Below are positions 1-11,640 of a stretch of DNA of 64,000 bases, piece by piece. Position 1 is the first letter of the stretch, and each line of letters begins with the position of its first letter. Location: contig CM070512.1 in the NCBI GenBank assembly GCA_036346375.1, positions 40,532,466 through 40,596,465 on the forward strand, given 5' to 3'. Below the pieces are notes generated by a model, which worked only from the letters and a program-made list of their open reading frames with translations, did no database searches and was not told the DNA's origin. A program made the translations under genes and the position numbers. The stretch comes from Guadua angustifolia (Eukaryota > Streptophyta > Magnoliopsida > Poales > Poaceae).

Positions 1-2014
1 TCCACCATCTCGGTGCGGTAGTTATCCTTTTCCCCGAAGTGACAGGAGGCAACTTGACCCAAGGGAGCAAGCCCGATCCTGGGCTACCCCAAGAACGGCA
101 GGTCGGGCGCAGATCCTGTCAAGGATCTCGCAACGCCATGAATGCCGATGCGACAGAGGTTGATGGAGCCGCGCCCGTCCATCAAGCACCGCCCACCAAG
201 ACATTCCGGACCGTGGGTGCTACCACGATCGGGAGATGCCCTAGGTCGGGTGCCCTCGTGGTGGTCGGCCCGATCAAGGTGATCGCTTGTTCACCATTTC
301 AAAGGTTCGACCCATCCTCGAAGCTCGACGTCGTGGCGACACCTCCTTTTCACCGCCAGGCGGCGTTGAGGGAATGGTGGATGAACCACCATGGATGTAC
401 GCCACGGTGTGATCCGCTCGCTGAAAAGCCGGGCGGATCTTTATCTTGATCATCCTCGGCGGCGCCCTTGAGCCGCTTCTCCACTATCTCGCCCACGACC
501 CGGTCAGCTTGTCCAGTCATGGGTATTGGTTTTATGTATTGGGCAAGAGGGCTCGCCTCCTTTTGATCGCGGCGGTCGTCGCGCCGATCACGGGCGATCA
601 CCCACGGTCACGACGGTCATCACGCCGCCACGGCGGTTGTGCTTCGAGGCGCGGATCTTCGTTGTCGCTACCGTCGCGCTCGGTGGCCAAGACCTGCCTG
701 GTCTCATCCGCCAAGGCTTCGCTTCTTACTTGAGTGGCCGAACCCTTCGAGGTCCGGCCTCATCCTTGCTATGGCCACCCTTGGGGCCAAAGCGCCGCCC
801 CGCCTCTGTCGCGTCAAGACACTTATGTGCGAGGGAGAAGAGCTCGGCGGTGGAGTTGATGGTGCGGGTAGCCATCTTCTCCTTCATCTTGCGGTCGCGT
901 ACGCCTCTCCTGAAGGCGATGACGACCGATTGTTCGGAGATGTGGGGGATTGTGTTGCGGCAAAGGGCGTAACCGCCGAATGAAGTCGGGTTTAATCCCC
1001 TTCTCTTGTTCCAGAGCGTGAAGGTCGTCCTCCACGCCGGGCTGCGCAAAGGAGCCCTCGAAATTGGCGACAAAGAGGTCGCACAACTTTCCCCACAAGT
1101 GCACCGATCCTCGGGGGAGATTTAGAACTGTGAATCAAGGAGCCCGCCAAGGTCATGGGAGCTAGTTGGCTATGACCTTTTCAGATCCGCCACCGCCCGC
1201 ACCATCGCTGTAGATTTGGAAGAACTCCTCCGGGTTGGTGGTGCCGCCATATTTTTCTATGGTCACGGGCGAAACCTATCCGGCCAAAGCCACGCGCGCA
1301 GCCTGGCCGGAGAAGGCCTGCACCGACGCCGAGAGGGAGCCGAGCCGCCATCGAAGTCTTGGTCCGAGATCACGCAGATGGGAGCGCGAGGCTCGGCTTT
1401 TAAAGAGTCGGAGGAGTGAACCTCCTCCTTAGCCCAAGAATGAGAGCCATGGGGAGGACTTCGCTGTCAGACGCCACCGCCATCATGGGCAGCTGTTTTG
1501 TCCGGTGGCGCGGCGAAGCATCATGAGGTCATCGCCACATGCTGCCGGTGGCTTTCGGCCAGATGAGAGCGGAGGTCCCCACGGTTCTCGAGGAACCGGA
1601 CCGGATTTTGCACGCCTTTTGCCCCGCCCCCCCCTGTGGTCCTTCTCGTGGGGCGGCTGAGGCTCGAGCGCCTCGCATGCGCTTTAGGCGCCAAGGAACG
1701 CCGACGCCGGATCGCCTGTGGAGCCCCACCCGAGCCGGGCCAGATACCAAAGAATGCTGCAGCCCACGGGTGGCCGGAGAATCTCGCGAATTCCACCGCG
1801 GTGGTCCAAGAGCACGAGCGGCGTGCAAGTTCTGGGCAGGGGTGGCCGCCTCCATGGCCAGCCTGCGACGCACGGGCTGCTCCTCAGCCTCCAAGGGAAC
1901 AGCAGCGCCGCCTTGCAGGGGCGGGGTGAGACGGTCCCTCAACCGGCGCGATGACCGGGAGGTGCCGTGGTCGCCGCTCGCCCCCGCGATATTCTGATGC
2001 TGAGGATCCGCCAT
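1..2014 (-). pseudogene. Ty3/Gypsy gag (broken), continuing off the left edge
   Basis: Read on the minus strand, this stretch starts with MADPQHQN near 2014 and contains the plant Gypsy gag core between about 1104 and 440. Visible pieces are a DLFVANFEGSFAQPG-like segment, an ISEQSVVIAFRRGVRDRKM-like segment, and a C-terminal QYIKPIPMTG/VGEIVEKRLKG segment. These match the capsid region of grass Gypsy elements by recognition, not by a search. The core is spread over at least two frames, and the N-terminal third is low-complexity and GC-rich, so no continuous gag is encoded. Protease and polymerase would lie beyond position 1. Many long ORFs on the opposite strand here come from high GC content. 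Fairly sure of gag; unsure of the lineage. Confidence 0.75.
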
Positions 2015-2690
2015 CTTCGGATGCGCGAGCTTGCTTCTGAACTGCGAACGCCGAAGTCCGCCGGGGAGTTAGCCGGAAAAGCCAACCACTAGCACCTTAC
2101 TCGGCGCGCCCTGCCGGCCAGATTCCGCCGACAGTCCGGAGGATGCGCACGGGTTTTGTTGGAAGGAGGGCGTCTTGCGGCGGCTAAACCTAGAGGGCGA
2201 AAGCCCGGGACTCCTACGCTAAGGATTCCGGCCCATGAACTACTGGATGAACAAGAGATTTTTACCTGTGTTCAGCCCCTTCGCCTTGTAATCGCCTTAC
2301 TTCTGCTAGATTGCTTAGAGAATGCCTAAAACTAGTACAAAGCTCTTGGGGTACAAGTTCTTTTCTCTCGAATGCCCTCCCGCTTTCCCATGCACCGGAG
2401 GCCCTTATATAGGCCAAAGCTAACGGGAGTAGGTAAAAGGAAGTCATCATGCCGATCCTCATACATTTACTACTCCTTCCTCTTTGTCCCGCTCCTCCAA
2501 ATTTCATTAAATGCTTACGCTGCCTTTTTGCCCGGCACGGATGGGACCCTCATGCGCAGTGTAGGTGAGAGGCGCCGAGGAATGGGCTTGTTGCGTAAAC
2601 CCTGTACCGATAAGCTCGCTATGGCAGCCCGCTGCTCGACATGGTACGGTAGTGGAAGGAGCTTCGAGGCGGCCACCGCGACTCCACCTC
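2015..2690 (-). mobile_element. Leader and LTR-proximal region of the antisense Gypsy element
   Basis: Upstream of gag on the minus strand lies a GGCGCGCC motif near 2103-2110. Many grass Gypsy elements have such a sequence just inside the 5' LTR, next to the primer binding site. Further upstream a TATA-like box (CCTATATAA on the minus strand, about 2404-2412) fits an LTR core promoter. Exact LTR ends were not located. The function is inferred from position relative to gag. Confidence 0.5.
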
Positions 2691-3200
2691 TTTGCCTGCG
2701 GCGGGGCGCTCGCCAATCGCCGCCACCCGCCACGTGGATCTGGCGCCGGCGAAGCGGGCGTGTTTCGCCATTCGCCACGTGATGGCGCCGGGCGGCAGCG
2801 TGCTCGCCACCGCCGCCGGGCGCCACGTGACCGACGCTGCCGGCGCGGATGCGTGATCGCCGCCGATTGCCGTGTTGCCACGTAGGCGGGCGCCGGGCGA
2901 AAGGTGGCGTGTTCGCCACTTGCTCACCGGGCGCCACGTGGACCGACGCTCGGCGGCGGGTCGTGATCGCCGCCGATTGCTAGGCCGCCACGTAGCCGGG
3001 CGCCGCGAAAGCGGTGGCGTGTCGCGCCACCGCCGCCGGGCGCCACATGGACCGACGCCGGGCGGGCCGTGATCGCCCGCTCGATTGCCAGCCACCACGT
3101 AGCTGGGCGCCGGGCGAAAGCGGCGTGTTTCGCCCACTTGCCGCCGGGCGCCACGTGGACCGACGCCGGTCGGGCGGGCAGAATCGCTCAAGACGATTGC
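2690..3200. repeat. GC-rich tandem repeat, unit about 110 bp, 4-5 copies
   Basis: The anchor GGGCGCCACGTG (or CACATG) recurs at 2818, 2929, 3038 and 3146, giving periods of 111, 109 and 108 bp. A weaker copy sits near 2727. Each unit contains a palindromic CACGTG core, a GATCGCC..CGATTGC block and a GGCGTGTTTCGCCA-like block. The array lies upstream of the minus-strand TATA-like box, so it could be the U3 enhancer portion of that Gypsy LTR. Long ORFs on both strands follow from GC content and repetition and are not supported as genes. Confidence 0.7.
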
Positions 3201-3266
3201 CGTGCCACCGCGGATTGTACTTTATGCGGTGGAGAGGGTACTTAGCGATAGTATACCGACAAAGAA

Positions 3267-5330
3267 GATTCCCAGAGGATGCCTATATGTACAAGCGACC
3301 AAAGAAATCCAGACAAAAACAGCTTGAATGAACGGTACGAAATAGAAGACCGGATGCATAGAAGGGAAGTCGAATTTGAAGAACAGATGAAAGTGATGCG
3401 AGAAATGGTAACAAAGGTCCTGAGCGAACGCTACCACATGACGAGGTCATCACCACATGACGTAAGTCCCGCCGGGTTTTCAAAAGTAGTTACATCCGCT
3501 AACCCCCTCAAGGGACTCGTGTAGTTTTCCTATGGACAAAATCATAGAGCCGACACACCGCAACTGCACTTGCTCAGAAGCGTAACATTACCATCAAGGT
3601 GGTCAAGGGTGGCTTGGCCATGCAACGAGGGCGATATTGCGAATCGCCCAATTCCTCGGATACGCCAGAGTTGCAGATGACAAACGTGGTTGATGATACC
3701 GCAAAGTAGAGGTTGAGATCGCAAGCAGGAGGGCAAAGTCTTGGACAAAGCATAGGCACATTCTATCGCGTGGGCTAAGTGGTATATAAAGTTTGCCTCA
3801 AGATGACAACGACGATGATGTTAACAACGATGACGAGGCGGAGTCTCCATCTAGGAACATCCTCCTCCTCCTCCTCCGGCCATCGAAGAAAGCTCCTTCT
3901 CCGCTCTAGCGCCACCCAGAAAAGTCCTCCTCCGCCACCCAAGAAAACTCCTCCCGCCTCCAAATACCACAAGATACCAAAGAGCACCGCGATCCAGACA
4001 TTCTACACGGTTAGGGGGAAAAGTTCACATCCGTGAAGCTAGCCAAAACTCTTAGCAAGAAACGACCATATGAAATGACCGACGAAGAAACAAAAAAGAA
4101 GTAGGCGCCTATGTAGAAGAGCACTTCAAGAAGACGCCACCACCGCTAAGATTGAAATCGAACTCGCTAAACGGATTTCTTCCTCGACTTAGCGAAGGTT
4201 AAACAGACAGACGGATAATCAAGCTCCTCAACCTAGCCAACTATCGACTACTTAACGATCTCTAGGAAGAAATCTAAAGGAGATGGTGGTAAAGCAATGC
4301 TGTGGAAGCCAAAGTGGTGTCAAGGGCAGCAGCACACCGTGAAGTGGCCATTCGTTAACGGGAAGCTTTGTTGATCCAAATAAGGAGGTCAAACTGACCA
4401 CACAATTACTGGCGCTACATGAATGGTACCGCAGATGTCCAAAAGACACAAAACACCGCTTTCCAAATGATACAAAGATATGGACTTTCACAACAATGAC
4501 GACTCTTTTCGGGTTGAACACGGAACTATATCGATGTACCAACGAGACGCCCGACATGTCTATATTAAGAATATGGACTCGTAAGTCTCTTGTATAATTC
4601 ATGCCGATATTCACGCACTCTTAAACATAGGGTCCGACTTTTTTTTACGAGAATGGAGACAAAGACACTTAGGGCGGACAACAATGAAAAGATAGGATTC
4701 CGGACCCGCATGGTCAATCGCAAACTTATTGAAGATCCAAGAACAATAAATGATGTTGAGGTGTACGTACTCAAGGCGCCGCTAAAGCTACAACACAAGG
4801 ACTACGATTTTTACCCTACAACTTTCAAGACGTGTTTCCTCGCCTACTAGTGTCTCATATTTGATACGCAACACAATGTGACGACTAATTGGCTTCTACA
4901 ACTTTCATCGGATCGCCCTTGTCTTCATGTTAGACTTAAAGTAACATTACCGTCTTGGACTCAACGAGGAAACCGATAAAGTAATACCAAGACTTAATAG
5001 ACTTGCTAACCAGGTAACTCGGTCGTTGCATTATTGCTCTAATAATCTTCCATCCCATTGCACCTAATTAATTTTAATGACTACTCAAAATCATGAACAG
5101 GGTGTACAAACAATACTGCAAGAAGAGCAAACGACATCGTCCATACGTGAAAAATTTCAGAATACACACCGATTTTCCATGCCTAAAACAACCCCAAGGG
5201 AATAATTTATGTGGATACTACGCAATGACACATATCCACGCGTTCATCACTGACAATACGGACTACAACGGCCAGCTGGTATATCGATCATTACATATTG
5301 ACCCATACTTTTCTTTATAAAGACGATGAC
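3267..5330 (+). pseudogene. CACTA (En/Spm) TNP1/Ulp1-like ORF, block A copy, heavily broken
   Basis: This is a decayed second copy of the gene at 47466-49850, starting at the AFPEDAYMYKRPKK-like segment. It keeps, in scattered frames, the coiled-coil-like EIEDRMHRREVEFEEQMK region, the proline-rich linker (about 3850-3970), the acidic DMDFHNND region and the C48 (Ulp1-type) cysteine-peptidase end. The segment with Gln and Cys in a QPQGNNLCGYYA context lies at about 5190-5225. Such peptidase domains are typical of ORF2 in plant CACTA elements. Relative to block B it has dozens of small indels and substitutions, many at CTG or CAG trinucleotides. It is not translatable as a whole. The N-terminal part present in block B is absent here, where Gypsy-flanking DNA abuts. 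Confidence 0.8.
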
Positions 5331-5759
5331 ACTAATTAATGCTTCAATTTCTCCCATGACAATACGTCAATCGGGGCACCAAAGAATCGCTTCGACCACT
5401 AAATTGATGCCCTTCAAGAGCAGATAGTGGGTTCATAATTCGAGAAATTCTCCACACGGGGCTTAATTTTACGACCATTTCTCCATGGCAATAATTCGAA
5501 TGAACAATTTAATGCTTCAAAAGTGAATGAACAATGTAATAATTAAATATTATGATGCTTCAATGTATTTCAATTACACTTTAGTGATGCTTCAAAGATT
5601 ATTGTGCATAACGATACCGCATGTAATACATCTATCGTACAATATATATACATGCTACAACATATACCGCAAAAATATATATGCAAAAGGTTTAAAAACC
5701 CATCAACGCCAGCTTTTGGATATCAAAATAGACACGAGCTATCACCGCCGTTAACAAGA
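5331..5759. other. AT-rich 3' part of CACTA block A, no gene
   Basis: Non-coding stretch between the peptidase remnant and the subterminal repeats, collinear with 49850-50330 of block B. It contains repeated ATGATGCTTCAA-type words. Short ORFs are not conserved in reading frame between the two copies. No RNA gene is recognised. Confidence 0.5.
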
Positions 5760-6079
5760 AAAGGGCGTTGATAGTAGTTATCAGTGCCGGATATTGATAA
5801 CAATTGGGCACTGATAGTTACTTATCACTGCCGGATATTAGTGAAAATGTGGCAGTGATAGTTAGTTATCACTGCCGGTTCTAACTAATAACCGGCAGTG
5901 ATAATATGTTATCACTGCCGGTTGGAAAGTATGAACCGGCAGTGATAATGATTATCACTGCCGGTTTACATCCGGCAGTGATAGTCCTCGACTATCACTG
6001 CCACTTAGGTTGTGCCGGGTCCACATCCGGCAGTGATGCCGATGTGGACCCGGCAGTAATCACATGTTCGGTAGTAGTG
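5760..6079. mobile_element. CACTA subterminal repeats and right terminus (block A)
   Basis: Dense head-to-head copies of TATCACTGCCGGTT and AACCGGCAGTGATA lead to the terminus GTTCGGTAGTAGTG ending at 6079. Read inward this is CACTACTACCGAAC, a CACTA terminal inverted repeat. The next three bases, ATA (6080-6082), are the likely 3-bp target duplication. Subterminal inverted motifs of this type are the known binding sites of CACTA-encoded proteins. The matching left terminus was not found; the left side appears lost at about 3267. Confidence 0.8.
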
Positions 6080-7079
6080 ATATGCGCAAGTACTTTAGGA
6101 AGCTATAGAGATTGCGCCATGAGAAGCACAGAATAAATGTAGCAACATTCATTACTATCACCAGTGTCATTTCTCTGTTCTTCGGCTCTTTGCTTTCATC
6201 AGGAATGAACCTCTCAGGCGACTATCCCTTGAAGCAAGCATTTGTCTCCGGTGAAGCAGGCAGCGTAGGCCAACTCCAAGCTGCCGATAAACATTAGCTA
6301 GGGCATGGTACTGGGACACATCAGGAAAACCTAGCATGCTGCTCATAACTTTTAAGTATGTAATCAATCATCTCTGCATTCATAAGCTTGATTCATTGTT
6401 CAGAGGATTGGTCATTTTCGTGTTTTTAATTACTTTGAGTGCAGAAGGATGGGAAGCATTGAGCGGTGTTTCTCCTTGTGATCCACTTCCGTGACAGACG
6501 TGCTTGGCCCAGGTGGCAAAGAATGGCTGTCTTCTGTGAAGAATCAAGTTGCATTGGCACCCGGGGTTCACAACAACAGTTTGGCAAGCATATTACTGTG
6601 CTGTTCCCCTTTTTCTCATGTGTCTGATTATGTCGATTATTACAAATATTCGATGGGGAAACGATTTCACTGTTATAGTATTCTTAAAACCCTTGCTATG
6701 ACTGAAGGGTGTACCACGATTTCACTGTGATATGTTCCCAAGTTCCTACATCCCCGCGCAACTGATAATTCCTTGGATTTTGCTTCAGAATTCTTTCCCC
6801 AATACAATTTTGCCCCTAAGTCATTTTGGTAATACGCTTTACGATCCCTAATTTTTTTCCTAGAAGACAGCACCGAAGCAAGCCCTTAATTAGTAATAAG
6901 GTTTATTTTACATGTTATATGAATCCTAAAAAATTGAATAGTAAGTGCAGAGCTAGGTAAATCATGAATGAGGCATGAGATCTGTACTGATCGCAGAAGA
7001 GACGCAACGTGCCTGCGCTTCATGGCAGAATAGCTGGAGACATGTGAAATAAAGAAGCTGCTACTTGTTCGAACTAACC

Positions 7080-7226
7080 ATGGTGGACAAACGTTAGTCG
7101 TTACCATGTGTATAAATACAGCAATGGGTTGCCTCTCGGCCTCCTGTTGTAGCAAGTGACTTCTCAATCAAATAATCTCGGAACTCGCAACATATCTGAG
7201 CTGGCTCTAGGTTTGGGAGGTGCCAG
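7080..7226 (+). promoter_or_regulatory. Promoter-like module with TATA box (block A)
   Basis: The sequence GTGTATAAATACAGC (TATAAATA at 7111-7118) is followed by a leader-like stretch. It is kept almost unchanged at 44892, 47325 and 51674, and in diverged form near 10437, 11226 and 12762. Spacing and composition fit a plant class II core promoter. No downstream ORF is conserved, so transcription is inference only. Confidence 0.4.
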
Positions 7227-7242
7227 GAAATGGAAAAATTAA

Positions 7243-7365
7243 TCTAGTGACACTTAATTCGTTGTTTTTTGGTGATGTGTCTATGACATGTGGGTCCATC
7301 TGAGCCTATGACAGTAGGTCAGGGTGTCAAAAAGTGAATCACGAATTTTAAAAAGTGTCAGTGGC
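7243..7365. mobile_element. Small insert with inverted ends, probable MITE
   Basis: About 150 bases (7228-7376) are present here but missing from the equivalent places in block B (after 51794) and at 45010. The insert ends carry inverted words, TGACACTT...AATTCG on the left and CGAATTTT...AAGTGTCA on the right. The partial copy at 46886-47465 stops inside the left end of the same insert. The superfamily and exact ends are not resolved. Confidence 0.45.
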
Positions 7366-7639
7366 GCCAATCTCCCGCCAGAAAATCTGCTGCCTTTTGT
7401 TACTCACGTTTACGGTGATAAAAACAATTGCCTCTAACATTCAGAGTTCAGACGATCCTGGACCATCTCTACTACAGGGCATTTATACCTTTATGTATCA
7501 CCGCATCGTGTTATCTTCTCATGTGCAGCACGCCATTGCCATGTTGTGCGTACGATCCTGTCCCCGGTGGGGATTATGCATCCTCACTTCATCGGCATCC
7601 GCCGCACGACCCTAGACCTGCAGTTCCCGACTGTGCCGT

Positions 7640-7930
7640 TAAATGCAGGATCATATATAGGGCTGAAGATAAGTCGGATATCTTCCGCCCGATTCGGAAC
7701 GCAATCCCGTCGGGATTGGCTCTGGGACCAGATTTTATTATTCGATCAGATCTAGGATCGGATCCGGATACTTGAATTCAGATTCGAGATCAGATCCGGA
7801 GCATCCAATATCCGGCAAATACGGGACGGGATCTGGATATCCGGATTTTTACTATTCGGATATCAGATCGGATATTCAAATCTGATATCCGGATTTTTCT
7901 TATTCGAATATCAGTAAGACCCAGCTCATT
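7640..7930. repeat. Degenerate CGGATAT/GATCCGGA-rich stretch
   Basis: Words such as GGATATC, CGGATTTTT and GATCCGGA recur irregularly. The same stretch appears at 45240-45510 and 52060-52340 as part of the duplicated modules. It is too irregular to define a repeat unit. No coding signal is seen. Confidence 0.4.
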
Positions 7931-8685
7931 TTCATCATATTTTTTTTCCATATCAGCCCATTTATATTAACAATTAGTTGGTTCTATTGATCCTCAAATA
8001 GTATATTGTATTATATTCTTTCTACGACGTTTGTTGAGTTTGATTGATATATAATTTGTTATTATAGTCATGTACTCATATGGTTTTAATTCAATACATA
8101 TTACTCTATACATGCGTGTATTATTCGTATATCTTTATCCATTACCGACCTGAATCTATCACATATATATATTGCTTGAACTGTCTAACCTCCGCGCTGG
8201 AGAGACCATGTTTTTTTTGTGCCTGTATGTTGAGGTATATATTCTGTATATATCCTTTTCTTTTTTTCCCTTCTTTCTCTGTCCTGTTGCATCCATTGTC
8301 TTCGCTAATCTAAATGTCGAACATCGGCTTTGACAGAATTTCCTGGCACCGGCCGTTGTCTATGCATGCAGAATCTCCCTGCATGAACAAACGTACTAGG
8401 AAAAGGATTTCCGCAAATAAGCTGGCCTATACTTATCCGGTTGGATTAGATATTTTTTTTGTTTCTCTTTTTCTTTCGTGTGCTCAATTTTATATTTTCT
8501 ACAATGAAATTGACAAAATTTAAATTATAACACAATATCAAAAAGTGACACATACATACCTACATGGGCACCATAATTTCAAATGCATGAATTCAAGCTA
8601 AATTTAGGTATATTTTTAAAAATTTCAGTTTTAAGGTATATACCCGTCTATAACAATTCAAATGAAATACAAACCTTTAAAAATA

Positions 8686-8817
8686 GGGAGATTTAGATAT
8701 TTGCCACTCTTTAATTTCAAACTTCGAAGCTATGTACAAATCATGTCACTGGAGTGGCATTTTTTGTACATGGCGTCGAATTTTCACGTTGAAGGGTGGC
8801 AAATATCCAATTAATTT
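8686..8817. mobile_element. Mutator-like MITE, copy 1
   Basis: A ~132-bp near-palindrome with ends GGGAGATTTAGATATTTGCC and GGCAAATATCCAATTAATT. The flanks are TTAAAAATA (8677-8685) and TAAAAAATA (8818-8826), a 9-bp target duplication with one mismatch. Block B has the empty site at about 53767-53772, which shows a real insertion. The 9-bp duplication points to the Mutator superfamily. Copies 2 and 3 are at 9220 and 16254. Confidence 0.85.
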
Positions 8818-8917
8818 TAAAAAATATGCTTGAATTCAAAGATTTTGGACAAATTTAGATCACATGCTTTGCTCATTTATATATAATTAGCATATTCCTA
8901 CAATCAAACTATCAAAA

Positions 8918-10028
8918 AAAGAAAAGCCTGCACACCATCAATGAACTCTCTCGAGCGACGGTCCGCATTGTTACATCCATTGCCGATTCATCTACACCAA
9001 GTTATAATTTCATTAAAAATTATAACAAATTTCGTTACAAAAATTATAACCTAACTTATAGTTACAATTAAAAATCTAAAGCTCGATCACAACCACTTAA
9101 ATCCAACAAAAAAACTCCACCTACACCGTCATCCAATTAAAGACACCTTCCTTTCTAATTATTTTTTATCCTTTCCTACCTTTGTAATTATTTTTTATCC
9201 TTTTACATGTTTTTCTATTGGGAGATTTAGATATTTGCCACTCTTCAATTTCAAACTTCGACGCCATGTACAAATCATGCCACTGGAGTGGCATTTTTTG
9301 TACATGGTGTCGAATTTTCACGTTGAAGGGTGGCAAATATCTAATTAATTCTTTTCTATTTTATTTCGTACACCAATAATTACTTCCTTGCAATATTGTA
9401 CCTAGATCTTCCCAACTTATTATGATATTTAAGATTCTAAAGCTAACAACCACCTAGATCTAAAGCTTCCAATCACCTTTACCTTGTAATGTCATATTTT
9501 GAACTAAATCTCCACCCTACATCTTCATACAACAACAAAAACAAGCATAGAAAATAAATTTTTGATCATGGTCTTGCCTAAAAAGTTCAAGATTTCTCCA
9601 CATCCATTGAAAAAATAGCAATATCCAGGTGAGAAGGATGTTCACATGATGTTACTAACCTTGAAACACTTAATTTGGAGCTAATCACCACCAATTAAAA
9701 ATTTGGACAGCACCTCCCCAAGAATAGCGTTGGGCCAGCCCTTCTCTGTTCGATCACCTCTGCTGGCTCGTGGAGGAAGAAGGGTTTAAATGCGCTGCGC
9801 GGGAGGGCTTCCAGAAGTGGTTTGAGACACGAACCACTAAATCAGAAGCGGTTTGAGACAAGAACCGCTCCTATAACGCAAGATCCAGAAGCGGTTCGTG
9901 TCTCAAACCGCTTCTAGAAGCCCTCTCCGGACCGTTCCCTATGAACCGCTTCTGGTGCGAACATCACAACGGATTCGTACCAAACCGCTTCTAATAGGCC
10001 GGTTATGATGCCCAGTTCTGTAGTAGTG
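8918..10028. mobile_element. Right part of a non-autonomous CACTA element
   Basis: The stretch ends with GTTCTGTAGTAGTG at 10028; read inward this is CACTACTACAGAAC, a CACTA terminus. From about 9810 to 10010 there are inverted subterminal motifs of the form AGAAGCGGTTTGAGACA and its complement. ATA (10029-10031) may be the target duplication. No transposase is visible and the left terminus was not found. The rest is AT-rich without genes, interrupted by MITE copy 2. Confidence 0.65.
9220..9351. mobile_element. Mutator-like MITE, copy 2
   Basis: Same element as at 8686, in the same orientation. It is flanked by a perfect 9-bp target duplication, TTTTCTATT, at 9211-9219 and 9352-9360. The 132-bp body is a near-palindrome with the motif CACTGGAGTGG near its centre. 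Confidence 0.9.
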
Positions 10029-11640
10029 ATATCTTGGACTCAATTAACATAAGTTGAACCGTTTCCATTGAGACATGCAAATCTGACCCAATCCTCCCTC
10101 TCTCCATTGAAATGATGTTATACACTTGTACTCCAAAATTTCCATATCATATGAAGCATCCAAACACATATATATTTCAAATCATCTCCGTGTATGTTAT
10201 TAATTTTTATAACATTCACTACACCTGATATTATTTTCCTCCGATTTGTCCAATATATGCTTTTCTTTCATTTTGAATTCAAATAGGCCTTCTGCTTGGA
10301 GGGAGTGTAATGGCAGCGGAAAAAAGGACAGAGATCAGATCACGTCCTTTATATAACACTGAATGTGGTAGCGGAAAAAAAAAGATAAGAGATCACGTCC
10401 TTTATGTAGCATTGAAAACTACCACAACCGTGTATGTATAAATCTAGCCGGTTCACTGCTCCTCCCGCTCCTTTGTAGCAGAAGACTTGTCCGTGATACA
10501 ATGATTGTTGTTGTTGGGAAACCCAAACACGAGTGAGGGGTGGACGTTTGTCATTTAACGGATTCTCGTCTATGAGAGTGCAGATGACATGAGGATTTAT
10601 ACAGGTTTGGAGATTTGAGATTGTCACTCTACTTTTGTCGGTAAGCCTAAGGGGGATGCCTTTGAGGAGTAGATCCCCAAAGGCTCGCTATGCCAGTTTG
10701 AATGTGTTCTTTTATTACTCAAGAGAGTTCAAGTTAGAAATAGGAGATACATGGAGTATTTATAGATTCTTGAACCTATACAAATGACTGAAGCACACAT
10801 TATTAAGATAACTAGCCTATAAGTACAAACAAGTGGTAATATTGTTTTTTTTTCTAGGCATAACTCTGATTCTTTGATCTATATATCATATAATCAGTAC
10901 CTCATTAGGTATTCTCCAACAATGATAAAACGCTAAATATCGAGCCATTCGAAATCAGCATGCAATTCATCACCAACCTTCAAATTTTACAGCATATTGC
11001 CCTAGACACGACATTCTTTGGCTTTGATTTTTCCTATTCATATGTTTTTCCTTTGATTTCTTTCGTTCGAGTAGGCCTTGTACCTGTAGCCAGTGTATTG
11101 TGGTACTAGCTGGGAGCAACATATGGCCAGTATTTAGTGCGTAAATAATTATACGTTCACTACAGTACAGCAATAATATACATTGAAAACCATTTATGTG
11201 GCACTGAAAACAACCACAAACATGTATGTGTAAACCTAGCCATTTCACTGCTGCTAGCTCCGCTGTAAAAGGCTTCGTCCATCACTAAAGGAAGCATGCA
11301 ACTCCTCACCAACTCGATACCATTTACCTATGGGTTTTGGGAGTATAGGATCGGGGTGCGTTGGGAAGATATATCATGCTATTTTTGACGCTTCAGGTAT
11401 GTCATCAAATGTAATGTGCTGTTAAGTGATAATTAACCAAGGTGCACTTGTTTTTCTTTTAACAAGCTAGTGTTATTTGCACGTACATGGCCAGCTGCTC
11501 TAATACCTCTTCGGTGACGAAAGGATGAGCAACAACGATCATCGTTCATGCCATCAGGTTTACCCTCTGCAGTGATCGCCAGGGATATAACTTTCATCGA
11601 AATTTGCCGAATTTTCACCAAACTTCTGGATTTCAGGTCA
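10029..11640. other. Intergenic DNA with two diverged promoter-like modules
   Basis: No gene is recognised. Two related segments at about 10370-10500 and 11160-11280 share a CATTGAAAACYACCACAA...GTATGTRTAAA...TAGCC layout. The first has TATAAAT at 10437-10443, and in the second the box is eroded (GTGTAAACC). They resemble the promoter-like modules at 7111 and 12762. Short ORFs here lack any recognisable family. Confidence 0.4.

Larger units (their letters stand above)
6083..8915. repeat. Anonymous duplicated module, block A copy
   Basis: This stretch is nearly identical to 50648-53862 (block B). Its first ~500 bases also recur at 33340-33900 and 35510-36190. Its middle (about 6674-7940) recurs in part at 44845-45560 and 46886-47465. 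No confident protein emerges: short ORFs on both strands are shared only because the copies are recent. Features inside are a TATA-like site at 7111, an extra small foldback insert at about 7243-7365, a degenerate CGGATAT-rich stretch at 7640-7930 and a MITE at 8686-8817. I do not recognise a gene. It may be the remains of a host gene promoter and exon cluster, or an undescribed transposon. Confidence 0.65.

Noticed and set aside
1..3200. Many overlapping long ORFs on both strands
   Set aside because: High GC content and tandem repetition create them. Only the minus-strand gag pieces show family resemblance.
6886..7167. Minus-strand 93-codon ORF identical at 51449-51730
   Set aside because: Identity reflects the recent A/B duplication. 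It lies antisense over the promoter-like segment, and the other copies do not keep the full frame.
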